From MRBY01 sp943371005 (GTDB taxonomy: Bacteria; Cyanobacteriota; Cyanobacteriia; Cyanobacteriales; MRBY01), in NCBI GenBank assembly GCA_943371005.1, contig CALRTB020000004.1, positions 1-64,000 of the forward strand: a stretch of DNA of 64,000 nucleotides. Direction: 5' to 3'. A program made the translations under genes and the position numbers. The notes beneath the pieces were generated by a model. That model worked only from the letters and a program-made list of their open reading frames with translations, was not told where the DNA came from and ran no database searches. Shown here in pieces: positions 6,946-15,078 of this stretch (position 1 is its first letter; each line of letters starts with the position of its first letter).

Positions 6946-8000
6946 GCTCGACTTTTCGGGTGCTGACAGTAGGCGAACAAAATATCAATGCAGTGGGCGA
7001 TCGCCCCAAGGTGAGCAATTTCGTAACCATGGGTATTTTCCGTGGGGAAACTAAGGCAAGCGCCCCGGCACACATGGCCAAATTTCATCGCAATGGAGGC
7101 ATCACTGCCAAATCCTTGGATAATCGCCTGCTGGAGGGGACGGTTAATCTCGGCAGCGGCGGTAAGAATTTCTTGATTTAAACCTTCGTCGTAGATCCCG
7201 TAGCCATCCTGGGACAGTAACACCGGTCGATCCCCAGCGGCGATCGCATATTCCCGCGCCAGGGGACAAATTTCCAGGGCAACTAGGGCATCCAGTGGGG
7301 TGTTTTGACTAAAATAAAGCGCTCCGACAGCCCCCACTTCTTCCTTGGCCGAGGCGACGAGATAAATGTCCTGGGGGGGATTTTTGAGCCGTTGGGCCAA
7401 TTCAATCAGGATGACGAGGGAGGCTTTGTTATCCAGGGTATAGCTGGCGATGTAATTTTTCAGGCGGAACGGTTTTTTGCGATGTTTCCCGACCACCACC
7501 CGACTCCCAGGCCGAACCCCAGCGGCGAGGAGTTCACTGCTATGGCATTTTGTTTCCAGCCAAGCTTGCGGCCATTGGACAGGTTTTTCCGTTTGTAAAA
7601 GTTTTTGGGGGGACTCGTGGGAAACATGGCGCGACCCAAAGCTGAGAATCCCGGAAATCGTTGTGTTGTCGCCGAGGATATCCATCACTCCTTCCCCATA
7701 GATCCAAGGGTAAGACCCACCTAAGGCCCGAATTTCGACGCGACCCGTGCGGTCATCCACCTGTTTGACGATTGCCCCGATTTCATCCTTGTGGGCAGTG
7801 ATGGCGATCGCCCCTGCGTCAGGATTTTGGCCGGGAATTTTGACGATGATATTGCCGGCCCGGTCTTGCCAGTGGTTCACCCCAAGTTTGGCGAACAGCG
7901 CAAGGAGATAACGGTCAATTTCCGTTTCTTGGCCACTGGGAGAATGGTGCATTACCAAGGTTGAAATTTGCTCGAAAAGCAGGTCAAAGTCGTGGCTCAT
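6942..8000 (-). CDS. M42-family aminopeptidase
   Basis: A 352-residue metallopeptidase of the M42 (glutamyl aminopeptidase / cellulase M) family. Metal and catalytic motifs are ITAHKDEIG (His-Asp pair), SYTLDNKASL (bridging Asp), SAKEEVGAVGA (catalytic Glu pair) and FPTENTHGYE near the end. It probably trims peptides in the cytosol. ATG 8000 (MSHDFDLLFEQ) is preferred over an upstream start that would add 21 unrelated residues. Its last 20 codons are partly duplicated at 6291-6337. Confidence 0.9.
   Translation of the reverse strand: MSHDFDLLFEQISTLVMHHSPSGQETEIDRYLLALFAKLGVNHWQDRAGNIIVKIPGQNPDAGAIAITAHKDEIGAIVKQVDDRTGRVEIRALGGSYPWIYGEGVMDILGDNTTISGILSFGSRHVSHESPQKLLQTEKPVQWPQAWLETKCHSSELLAAGVRPGSRVVVGKHRKKPFRLKNYIASYTLDNKASLVILIELAQRLKNPPQDIYLVASAKEEVGAVGALYFSQNTPLDALVALEICPLAREYAIAAGDRPVLLSQDGYGIYDEGLNQEILTAAAEINRPLQQAIIQGFGSDASIAMKFGHVCRGACLSFPTENTHGYEIAHLGAIAHCIDILFAYCQHPKSRA
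6962..7009 (-). repeat. Right copy of the M42 tail repeat, inside the peptidase gene
   Basis: This is the native copy. It encodes the LGAIAHC segment and following residues near the C-terminus of the M42 peptidase. It contains a HIP1 octamer, as does the left copy at 6291-6337, but the match extends on both sides of the octamer and so is not explained by HIP1. Confidence 0.8.
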
Positions 8001-8111
8001 GGTCGAAAAAAATTGCGGGGAATAGAGAAAAAATAAGGAAAATCGCCCCCAGGATTCTCGCAACCTTATCTGAAGAACAACAGAAGTGCGGGAAGGGGCG
8101 ATCGCCTTTAA

Positions 8112-8142
8112 ATCCCCCTTCAGAAGAGGGATAGAGGGGGAT
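8112..8142 (-). terminator. Inverted repeat after the glutathione peroxidase gene
   Basis: ATCCCCCT and AGGGGGAT form a perfect 8-bp inverted repeat directly after the peroxidase stop codon. In the gene's direction it is followed by TTTAAAG, a weak U-tract. It probably ends transcription. Similar CCCCT-rich palindromes are scattered in cyanobacterial genomes as short repeats. Confidence 0.45.
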
Positions 8143-8145
8143 GTT

Positions 8146-8610
8146 CTAACCCAAAGCCTTTTCGATGGCTGCTTTCAGGTTTGCATCATCAGGGGCGGTC
8201 TGGGGCTCAAAGCGTTCGATTACTTCACCATCACGGCCGACGAGGAATTTACCAAAGTTCCAAGCGATGTCGGGGCCATCTCCCACGAGGAATTGGTAAA
8301 GAGGACTGCGGTTGGCACCGTTGACATCCTGCTTTTCGAGGAGGGTAAATTCCACATCATATTTGGTCTTGGTGAAATCTTTGATTTCTTCAGGGGTGCC
8401 GGGTTCCTGGGCGCCGAACTGATTACAGGGGACGCCGACAATCACCAAACCGCGATCGCCATATTCTTGATCGAGGGCAACCAGGCCATTGTACTGGGGC
8501 GTCAGGCCGCATTTGCTCGCTACATTCACGAATAAAACGACTTTATTTTCAAGGGTTTCCGGGCTGAGGGGAGCGCCGTCTAAGGTTTTTAACGCTGTGG
8601 GTAAAGCCAT
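8146..8610 (-). CDS. Cysteine-type glutathione peroxidase-like thiol peroxidase
   Basis: A 154-residue protein of the GPx family. The peroxidatic Cys is C34 (VASKCGLTPQY). The tetrad partners are Q68 (FGAQEPG), W117 and N118 (IAWNFGKFLV), and C62 (PCNQFG) is also present. Cyanobacterial Cys-type members reduce lipid hydroperoxides, often with thioredoxin or NADPH rather than glutathione. It starts at ATG 8610, with a palindromic element at its 3' end, and appears to be monocistronic. Confidence 0.9.
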   Translation of the reverse strand: MALPTALKTLDGAPLSPETLENKVVLFVNVASKCGLTPQYNGLVALDQEYGDRGLVIVGVPCNQFGAQEPGTPEEIKDFTKTKYDVEFTLLEKQDVNGANRSPLYQFLVGDGPDIAWNFGKFLVGRDGEVIERFEPQTAPDDANLKAAIEKALG

Positions 8611-8760
8611 AGTGATGATTACGAATTATTACGACAGTTCCTATTATCGGGGATCGACGGGGGGCAGGGGTAGCCTGGGGTGGATTTTTACAAATTTTTC
8701 GGGACAGACCGCCACATACTAAACTAAGGGGCAACTTTCCATCGCGCATTCCGCCCACCC

Positions 8761-9750
8761 ATGACGAAAAAGGTCTTCATTACTGGCGCTAGTGGCTGCA
8801 TCGGCCATTACCTCGCTGAAACGTTTATTTACCACACCGATTACGAGCTTTATCTGTTGGTGCGATCGCCTGAAAAATTGCGCTTCAACACCGAGGCCCG
8901 GGGCGGCATTCATGTGGTTCAGGGGGATTTATTAGACATCGAACAGCAGGCAGAGCTCCTGAAAACGATCAACGTGGCGATTTTGGCAGCCACAGCCTGG
9001 GGCGGTGCCCAGGAATCCTTTGAAACTAACGTGGTAAAGACGGCCCAGCTTATTGATCTGCTCGATCCAGAGATTTGTGAGCAGGTGATTTATTTTTCCA
9101 CGGCGAGTATTCTGGGGCGCAACAATGAAGTGCTGACGGAGGCGCGGGACTTTGGCACCGACTACATCCGCACGAAATACGAGTGTTACCAAAAGCTCGG
9201 CACCTTAAAATTAGCCCCGAAAATTTCCGTCGTCTTTCCAACCCTGGTGGCCGGAGGCGCTGAAAATAAGCCTTTTTCCCATCTGTCGGGGGGCCTGCGG
9301 GATCACATCAAATGGTTATCCATCGCCAAGTTCCTCAGTGCGGACGGCAGTTTTCACTTTATCCATGGGGAAGACATTGCACGGGTGGTGCGCCATCTGG
9401 CAGAAAATCCGCCGACCATTCGCTTTGATCTGCCCCCCGGAGAATTAGACCCCGATCGCCAGTTTGTGTTGGGCAATGAACCGTTAACCGCCGACGCGGC
9501 GATCGCCGAATTGTGTGAGCACATGGGCCAAAAAATTTACTTTAAAATTCCTCTGTCCCTGTGGTTGGCAAACTTCATCATTAAGGTTTTCCGGATTCAG
9601 TTGGCGGCCTGGGATCGCTTTTGCATTGACTACCGCCATTTCACCTACCGCAAAACCTATAATCCCCGCAGCTTTGGCTTAGAATCTGCCTGCCCGAAAT
9701 TGAGTGATGTCCTCACTAGCGCCGGGATTGTCCCACGTCGTCGCCCTTAA
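8761..9750 (+). CDS. NAD-dependent epimerase/dehydratase (extended SDR)
   Basis: A 329-residue extended short-chain dehydrogenase. It has the nucleotide-binding ITGASGCIGHYLAE motif at residues 7-20, an acidic VVQGDLLD, the STAS strand, and a YIRTKYE active-site Tyr-x3-Lys variant near residue 140. The C-terminal half binds the substrate, which is unknown. ATG 8761 is the natural start. Its stop overlaps that of the convergent SGNH gene within TTAA. Confidence 0.85.
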   Translation: MTKKVFITGASGCIGHYLAETFIYHTDYELYLLVRSPEKLRFNTEARGGIHVVQGDLLDIEQQAELLKTINVAILAATAWGGAQESFETNVVKTAQLIDLLDPEICEQVIYFSTASILGRNNEVLTEARDFGTDYIRTKYECYQKLGTLKLAPKISVVFPTLVAGGAENKPFSHLSGGLRDHIKWLSIAKFLSADGSFHFIHGEDIARVVRHLAENPPTIRFDLPPGELDPDRQFVLGNEPLTADAAIAELCEHMGQKIYFKIPLSLWLANFIIKVFRIQLAAWDRFCIDYRHFTYRKTYNPRSFGLESACPKLSDVLTSAGIVPRRRP

Positions 9751-11120
9751 TCGAGGAAGAAATTCTCCGGGATAATCTGCATTTTTGGCAAATTGGCGAT
9801 CGCCCCGTAGAGTTGCTCGGCCATCACCTCATTCGCGGCAGCGTTGATGTGAATCGGGTCAATAAAAGTCGGCGTGGGAAACTGGTCATTGAGGCGATAA
9901 AAATCAACGAACTCCAGGTTATTGGGAAAGTCCTGGGCCAACTGTTGCAGTGCCTCAGCAAACTGGGGATAGTAGGTGGTCATTTTTTCTGTGTAGTTGT
10001 CCCCAAGCTGCTGGCGGATCGCGGCTTCCGTCGGATCGAGTTGCGCTTCGGGGCGTCCAGTGATTTCTGGCTGGAGGGCAACCAACAACGGAATTTGTGC
10101 CGCACCACACAGCCCGATCATCTGGGCCAAATTGTCTTGGTAGCGCGCCAGACGTTCCTGGAATTCTGCGTCGGAGTTGGGGAGTTGTTGCGCGAGGCCC
10201 GTTGTGTTGCGTTCGCGGATGCTAAACACTTCGCCCCCCTGGTTGGCTTTTCGGGGGGAAGTCAGGGCAAAAATGGCCCGCATTAGGGCACTTTGTTCGG
10301 CCTTATTCCGGAAAGAGTCCTTGAGGTACTGGTGGAAATAGGCATCGGGATTTTTGGCAAATTCCGCTAATTTTGGAATCTCCGTGGCCGCTTGGTCGCT
10401 GGAAAGGAGGAGGTCTTCGTAGCCGTTGAGGAGCACAATCAAATCCGGCTGGTAGGGCAAAATTTTCAGGGCAAGCTGGGCTAGTTCATTCCCGGAACTG
10501 TAGCCAGGTACGGCCACATTGACCACACGATAATTGCCCTCTTTAATTTTGGCGGGCAGTTGGGCCAGGCGATTGCGGGTCGGCGGAAAGAAAGGAAAAA
10601 CGTCGGGGCGATAGGTGCCGGGGGATTGCCGTTGGTCTTGGACGCGGTTTTGGAGACGTTGTTCGAGGAAAGCGGCGATCGTCTCTTGGTTAGTCTGGGC
10701 TCCTCTGCCAAAGGCGGTGGAATTGCCGAGGATAAACACGCGAATTTCATCCTGGGGTTTTGCGACGGGTAACGGTTCCTCGTCCCGGAAACCCTGTTCG
10801 TTGAGGCTAAAAAATTCACTCTCTTGGCTGCCGACCAGTTCGTAGCCTGTGGCAATGGCCTTCTGGGCGAGGAGTTCACCGCGATTGTCTAAACCTTGGT
10901 AGACATTTTGATCGTCATCGACAAACTTTAAGCTGTAGGCGATCGCCTCTTGGGAGAGCTGATCATCCTGACCTTCAAAATAACCAGAGCCAAGCCGAGC
11001 TACTACTTCGAGGCCAAGGAGTACCACCGGTACAGCCACCGGGATCGTCCAGGGAGAAACGGATTTTTTCTTTTTTCTTCGACCGAGGGACGAGTAACGA
11101 CGGCGACCGCGACTAAACAT
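9747..11120 (-). CDS. Membrane-anchored SGNH/GDSL-like hydrolase with GNS motif
   Basis: A 457-residue protein with a basic, arginine-rich N-terminus, one membrane segment (about residues 25-42) and a large extracytoplasmic SGNH domain. Block I reads FILGNSTAFG (S134) instead of GDS. The block V Asp-His is seen as DPIHINAAAN (D421, H424). NVAVPGYSSGNEL and LLNGYEDLLL fit blocks II and III. Esterase or acyltransferase activity, perhaps on cell-surface polysaccharide, is an inference. ATG 11120 is preferred because AAAGGAAAG lies just upstream; the longer reading adds 34 residues. Confidence 0.75.
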   Translation of the reverse strand: MFSRGRRRYSSLGRRKKKKSVSPWTIPVAVPVVLLGLEVVARLGSGYFEGQDDQLSQEAIAYSLKFVDDDQNVYQGLDNRGELLAQKAIATGYELVGSQESEFFSLNEQGFRDEEPLPVAKPQDEIRVFILGNSTAFGRGAQTNQETIAAFLEQRLQNRVQDQRQSPGTYRPDVFPFFPPTRNRLAQLPAKIKEGNYRVVNVAVPGYSSGNELAQLALKILPYQPDLIVLLNGYEDLLLSSDQAATEIPKLAEFAKNPDAYFHQYLKDSFRNKAEQSALMRAIFALTSPRKANQGGEVFSIRERNTTGLAQQLPNSDAEFQERLARYQDNLAQMIGLCGAAQIPLLVALQPEITGRPEAQLDPTEAAIRQQLGDNYTEKMTTYYPQFAEALQQLAQDFPNNLEFVDFYRLNDQFPTPTFIDPIHINAAANEVMAEQLYGAIANLPKMQIIPENFFLD

Positions 11121-11261
11121 GTACGCTTTCCTTTTACGAGAGAATTTCCAACTATTTTCAAGGGAGATGGCCCATTTGTCATGGGGAATCTGTGCTTTTC
11201 CGGGGAGGAATTTGGGGTACACTGCAAAATTGCGATCGCCCCTTAGCTGAAAAAAATTGAG

Positions 11262-11735
11262 ATGGCCTATAAATTATTATTCGTTTGCCTCGGTAATATC
11301 TGCCGTTCCCCCTCCGCCGAAAATATTATGCGACATCTTTTGGAGCAAGAAGGTTTAAGCAATAAAATTCTCTGCGATTCGGCAGGAACGTCTAGCTATC
11401 ACCTGGGAGCCGCCCCAGACCGACGGATGCAGGCAGCGGCCCAAAAGCGCGATATTCGTCTCGTGGGTAGCGCCCGGCAATTTTCGCGCGCTGATTTTGA
11501 AGCATTTGACTTGATCCTGGCGATGGATCGTGCCAATTACCGTGACATTTTGTCCCTAGACCGGGCCGGCACCTATGGCGAAAAAGTTAAAATGATGTGT
11601 GACTACGCCACGAATTTTCCCGATAGTGAAGTGCCAGATCCCTACTACGGCGGTCAATCGGGTTTCGACTACGTCATTGATTTGCTCCTCGATGCCTGCC
11701 AGGGACTCCTCCAGGAGATTAAACAGGAAATGTGA
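11262..11735 (+). CDS. Low-molecular-weight protein-tyrosine phosphatase
   Basis: A 157-residue cytosolic phosphatase. The signature C-x5-R loop is C9-LGNIC-R15-SP, and the general-acid loop is VPDPYYGG near residue 128. The length is normal for the family. Cyanobacterial members dephosphorylate tyrosines in exopolysaccharide or photosystem control. The broken CAP gene follows 31 bases after its stop, on the same strand. Confidence 0.92.
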   Translation: MAYKLLFVCLGNICRSPSAENIMRHLLEQEGLSNKILCDSAGTSSYHLGAAPDRRMQAAAQKRDIRLVGSARQFSRADFEAFDLILAMDRANYRDILSLDRAGTYGEKVKMMCDYATNFPDSEVPDPYYGGQSGFDYVIDLLLDACQGLLQEIKQEM

Positions 11736-11766
11736 TGGTGTAGGCAGTTTATTCCTAGGTCGCACC

Positions 11767-12727
11767 ATGTTTATCCGCAATGCAACGGCGATCGCCTTGT
11801 TGGGCCTCCTTTGGTTCCAGGGCGCTAGCAACGGTAATCCATTCCCCCAGGGGCCATCTTCAACCCTCCTTGCCCAAGCGACGGCCTTCGCGGTGGGGGA
11901 TAAAGTTGACATTGAGCGGCAAGGCAGTTGGCGTCCCGGTGAGATTCTCGCGATCCAAGGCGTTCCCGAAGCAGCGGTGCTTTATCAAGTGCGGTATTTG
12001 GACGTGGGATTTGTGGAGGATAACGTCAGCCCAGAGAGATTACGGCCAACCGTCGTCACCCAACCTTCAGCGGGTCGCCTACCCCAAATCAATAGCGTCA
12101 GTGAACCCATTTATGTCGAACGGGATGGCGTTTGGGTCGAAGCAAGCATTCTGTACTTACAGCTATAGCTCCCGCACGGGGAATCGCTTTACGGTGCAAT
12201 ATCGAGACAATGGCCGCATCGAAACCGATGTTGTGGCCCAACGGGTGCGCTCGGTGGCAGAAGCAAAAGCCGCCGGGATTGAAGTGAGTGAATTTGACCT
12301 CTCTACCGAGGCCGGTATTGAACAAATGTTAGCGGCCCATAATCAATGGCGATCGCCCCACAATTTACCGGATCTCGTTTGGTCAGAGACCCTAGCTAAC
12401 TATGCTCAAACTTGGGCCGAACGGTTAGCAACCCAGGAAAGAGTAGAACATAACACCAGCGATGACTACGGTGAAAATATCGCGAAGTCGAATAATTTAG
12501 TGCTCTCGCCGACGGCGGTGGTGAATCTTTGGGGAAACGAGATTCAGAACTACGACTATGACAGCAATCGTTGCCAGTCAGGAAAGGTTTGTGGCCACTA
12601 TACCCAAATCGTATGGCGTGATACGGAGAAAGTTGGCTGTGGCATGGTGCGCAAGGATAATGGCTGGGAAGTTTGGGTCTGCAACTATGATCCCCCCGGT
12701 AATTACCGCGGCCAGCGACCCTACTAA
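11767..12727 (+). pseudogene. CAP (SCP/PR1) domain protein, interrupted by a frameshift
   Basis: The ATG at 11767 opens a signal peptide and a Tudor/Agenet-like repeat (VGDKVDIERQGSWRPGEIL). A second repeat (PIYVERDGVWVEASIL) begins, but the frame stops at 12168. The next frame continues the same protein at once (YSYSSRTGNRFTVQYRDNG) through a full CAP domain: AAHNQWR, LVWSETLANYAQ, HYTQIVWRDTEKVGCG and CNYDPPGNY. The shift lies near 12145-12160 and corresponds to one extra base or two missing. It is a genuine mutation or a sequencing error; no slippery heptamer is visible. Repaired length is about 319 residues, secreted. Confidence 0.8.
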
Positions 12728-12836
12728 GCCTTAAGAATTTTGGGTTTGAAAAACAGAAAATCCCGCACTGCATGCAGTACATCAGCCTCGGAATCGAGTT
12801 TCTAAAAAAGCACAGAATCTCTGTCCGCACCCAGGA

Positions 12837-13670
12837 TTAGGCAAATTGTTTCTGGCGCATCTGGCGAATTTTAATGCCTTGTTGGGCTGATTCCATAAAC
12901 TGGGACACCCGCAACGGATCAATGGGTTCGCTGAGCTTGCCATGACGTTTGAGGGAACTGGCGACAATGGCCCCGTCTGCCACCTGGAGGAGGTTACCGA
13001 TGTTCTCCCAGGTTGCACCACTCCCAATCAAAATCGGCGTATCCCCTGCATTGGCGCGGGCGTCTTTTAGGTCATCCATTTTCGGCACTTGACCCGTCGC
13101 CCAACCGGAGAGAATCACCGCATCGGCTAAACCCCGTTCTACGGTATCGTGGATGGCGGCAGTGAGGTTTGGCGTACTGATGGGGTGGGCATGTTTCACA
13201 AGGACATCGGCCAAGATTGCCACGTCTGCATCGAGTTCGCGGCGATATTTCAGCAGTTCGTAGGCATTGCCTTCAATCAACCCTTGATCGGTGGCCATTA
13301 CCCCGGTGAGCACATTGACGCGAATAAATTGGGCTCCGGTACAGGCGGCGATCGCCATCGCGCTTTTAGCATCATTACGGAGGACATTAATTCCTAGGGG
13401 GACGGTGACCAACCCCGCGAGACGATCCATGATCAGAGTCATGGCACTGATGGTGGCGGGATCAACCCGGTCTTTTGTGAAGGGGGCATCAAAGAAATTT
13501 TCAATAATAATGCCGTCAATCCCCCCCGCCGCAAGGGCCGTTGCCTCCTGTTCGGCGCGGTCCATCACCTGACGAAAGTCACCTCCCCAACGGGCAGAGG
13601 TGGGCAAAGGCAACAGGTGAACAACGCCAAGGATGGGATTTTCGGTCTGGAAAAGATGTTTGAGATCCAC
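12837..13670 (-). CDS. btpA: Photosystem I biogenesis protein BtpA
   Basis: A 277-residue TIM-barrel-like protein of the BtpA/SgcQ family. It opens with ILGVVHLLPLPTSARWGG and has GIDGIIIENFFDAPF and SGWATGQVPK. In Synechocystis, BtpA is a thylakoid-associated protein needed for stable accumulation of photosystem I core proteins, especially in the cold. The gene stands alone, convergent with the CAP gene and divergent from cysK. Confidence 0.92.
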   Translation of the reverse strand: MDLKHLFQTENPILGVVHLLPLPTSARWGGDFRQVMDRAEQEATALAAGGIDGIIIENFFDAPFTKDRVDPATISAMTLIMDRLAGLVTVPLGINVLRNDAKSAMAIAACTGAQFIRVNVLTGVMATDQGLIEGNAYELLKYRRELDADVAILADVLVKHAHPISTPNLTAAIHDTVERGLADAVILSGWATGQVPKMDDLKDARANAGDTPILIGSGATWENIGNLLQVADGAIVASSLKRHGKLSEPIDPLRVSQFMESAQQGIKIRQMRQKQFA

Positions 13671-13907
13671 TGATTTTCTTTACGTTCGTTTGTACAGGGT
13701 CACTCCCACAGGAGCGATGCCTCGTCACCTTTGCAGGCTTGGGATAGGGCGTAAATTAGTATATCAGGGGCAGGCCTCCCGAAAATTTTGTTTCCCCGAA
13801 GAAAAGGCGATCGCCTCCATAATTCACCACAGGAATCGAACCAGCCCATGTCACAATAGGGGGATTGCAACCCACAGTGCAAAAGACAGAAGAAACAGAA
13901 TCAACCT

Positions 13908-14885
13908 ATGGATATCAAAGACGGTTTTGTTGGTGCAGTTGGCAACACCCCCCTCATTCGCCTGAACAGTTTTAGTGAAGCAACAGGCTGTGAAATTTTA
14001 GGCAAAGCAGAATTTCTCAATCCCGGTGGTTCCGTCAAAGACCGGGCCGCCCTCTACATCATCAAAGACGCCGAAGAACGGGGCCTGCTCAAACCCGGTG
14101 GCACCGTTGTCGAAGGCACCGCAGGCAACACAGGCATTGGTTTGGTTCATATCTGCAATGCTAAGGGTTACAAGTGCATCATTGTGATCCCCGAAACCCA
14201 GTCCCAGGAAAAAATTGATCTGCTCCGGACCCTGGGCGCAGAAGTGATTACGGTTCCGGCGGTGCCCTATGCCGACCCTAACAATTACGTGAAATATTCT
14301 CAACGGCTCGCCGCAGAAACAGAAAACGCGATCTGGGCGAATCAGTTTGATAATTTGGCCAACCGTCGCGCCCACTACGAAACCACTGGCCCGGAAATTT
14401 GGGCCCAAACCGACGGCAAAATTGATGCTTGGACGGCTGCTACGGGAACTGGGGGCACCTATGCTGGCACCGCCCTCTACCTCAAGGAAAAAAATCCTAA
14501 CGTTAAATGCGTCGTGGCCGACCCCATGGGTAGTGTGCTCTATAGCTATGTAAAAACGGGCAAACTCGACCGGGAAGGCGGTTCGATCACGGAAGGCATT
14601 GGTCAAGGACGCATTACTGCCAATATGGAAGGAGTGCCCATGGACGACGCCATTCGGGTTGATGACCAAGAGGCGGTGCGGGTTGTGTATCAACTCTTGA
14701 AAAAAGATGGTCTGTTTATGGGGGGCTCCGTAGGAATTAATGTCGGTGCTGCCTATGCCCTCGCGAAGGAAATGGGGCCAGGTCATACTATTGTGACGGT
14801 GTTGTGTGACAGTGGCGCTCGTTATCAATCTCGCCTATTTAACCCAGAATGGCTCGCCAGTAAGGGCTTAAAGATAGATGGTTAA
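13908..14885 (+). CDS. cysK: Cysteine synthase A (O-acetylserine sulfhydrylase)
   Basis: A 325-residue PLP enzyme that makes cysteine from O-acetylserine and sulfide. The PLP lysine is K44 (NPGGSVKDRAA). The substrate loop EGTAGNTGIG and the phosphate-binding ATGTGGTYAG are present. A clear terminator with a HIP1-containing stem follows within 40 bases, so the gene appears to be transcribed alone. The small membrane protein at 14928 starts just beyond that terminator. Confidence 0.92.
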   Translation: MDIKDGFVGAVGNTPLIRLNSFSEATGCEILGKAEFLNPGGSVKDRAALYIIKDAEERGLLKPGGTVVEGTAGNTGIGLVHICNAKGYKCIIVIPETQSQEKIDLLRTLGAEVITVPAVPYADPNNYVKYSQRLAAETENAIWANQFDNLANRRAHYETTGPEIWAQTDGKIDAWTAATGTGGTYAGTALYLKEKNPNVKCVVADPMGSVLYSYVKTGKLDREGGSITEGIGQGRITANMEGVPMDDAIRVDDQEAVRVVYQLLKKDGLFMGGSVGINVGAAYALAKEMGPGHTIVTVLCDSGARYQSRLFNPEWLASKGLKIDG

Positions 14886-14900
14886 TTGTTGAAAAAACCT

Positions 14901-14921
14901 AGGGGCGATCGCCCTCTTTTT
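14901..14921 (+). terminator. cysK: cysK terminator with a HIP1 stem
   Basis: A GGGCGATCGCCC palindrome (14903-14914) is followed by TCTTTTTT. The 12-bp palindrome is built around the HIP1 octamer, which here serves as half of a rho-independent terminator. Confidence 0.65.
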
Positions 14922-14927
14922 TAAATT

Positions 14928-15038
14928 ATGGAAACCCAAGCTTTAGATATTGTGATGGGGATTTTAGCTTTTCTCATCGTTGCCAGTGGTTTATTTATGC
15001 TGATCAAAGGCACCACAGCGATGAATGATCAAGAGTAA
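14928..15038 (+). CDS. Unidentified 36-residue single-membrane-span protein
   Basis: ATG 14928 opens 36 codons: a short N-terminus METQALDIV, one hydrophobic helix (about residues 9-27, with IKG at its end) and a polar tail ending NDQE. Size and shape resemble the one-helix subunits of photosynthetic and NDH-1 complexes, but no specific family was recognised. No clear ribosome binding site is seen; the start lies six bases after the cysK U-tract. It faces radA, whose stop is 41 bases away. Confidence 0.5.
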   Translation: METQALDIVMGILAFLIVASGLFMLIKGTTAMNDQE

Positions 15039-15078
15039 ATCCGTTAGACGGCTCACATTCTAATTACGTTAATGCAAT

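Noticed and set aside
13825..13860. GGTTCGATTCC on the minus strand, like a tRNA T-loop
   Set aside because: The flanking bases do not pair into a T-stem, and no anticodon arm or acceptor stem is found nearby.
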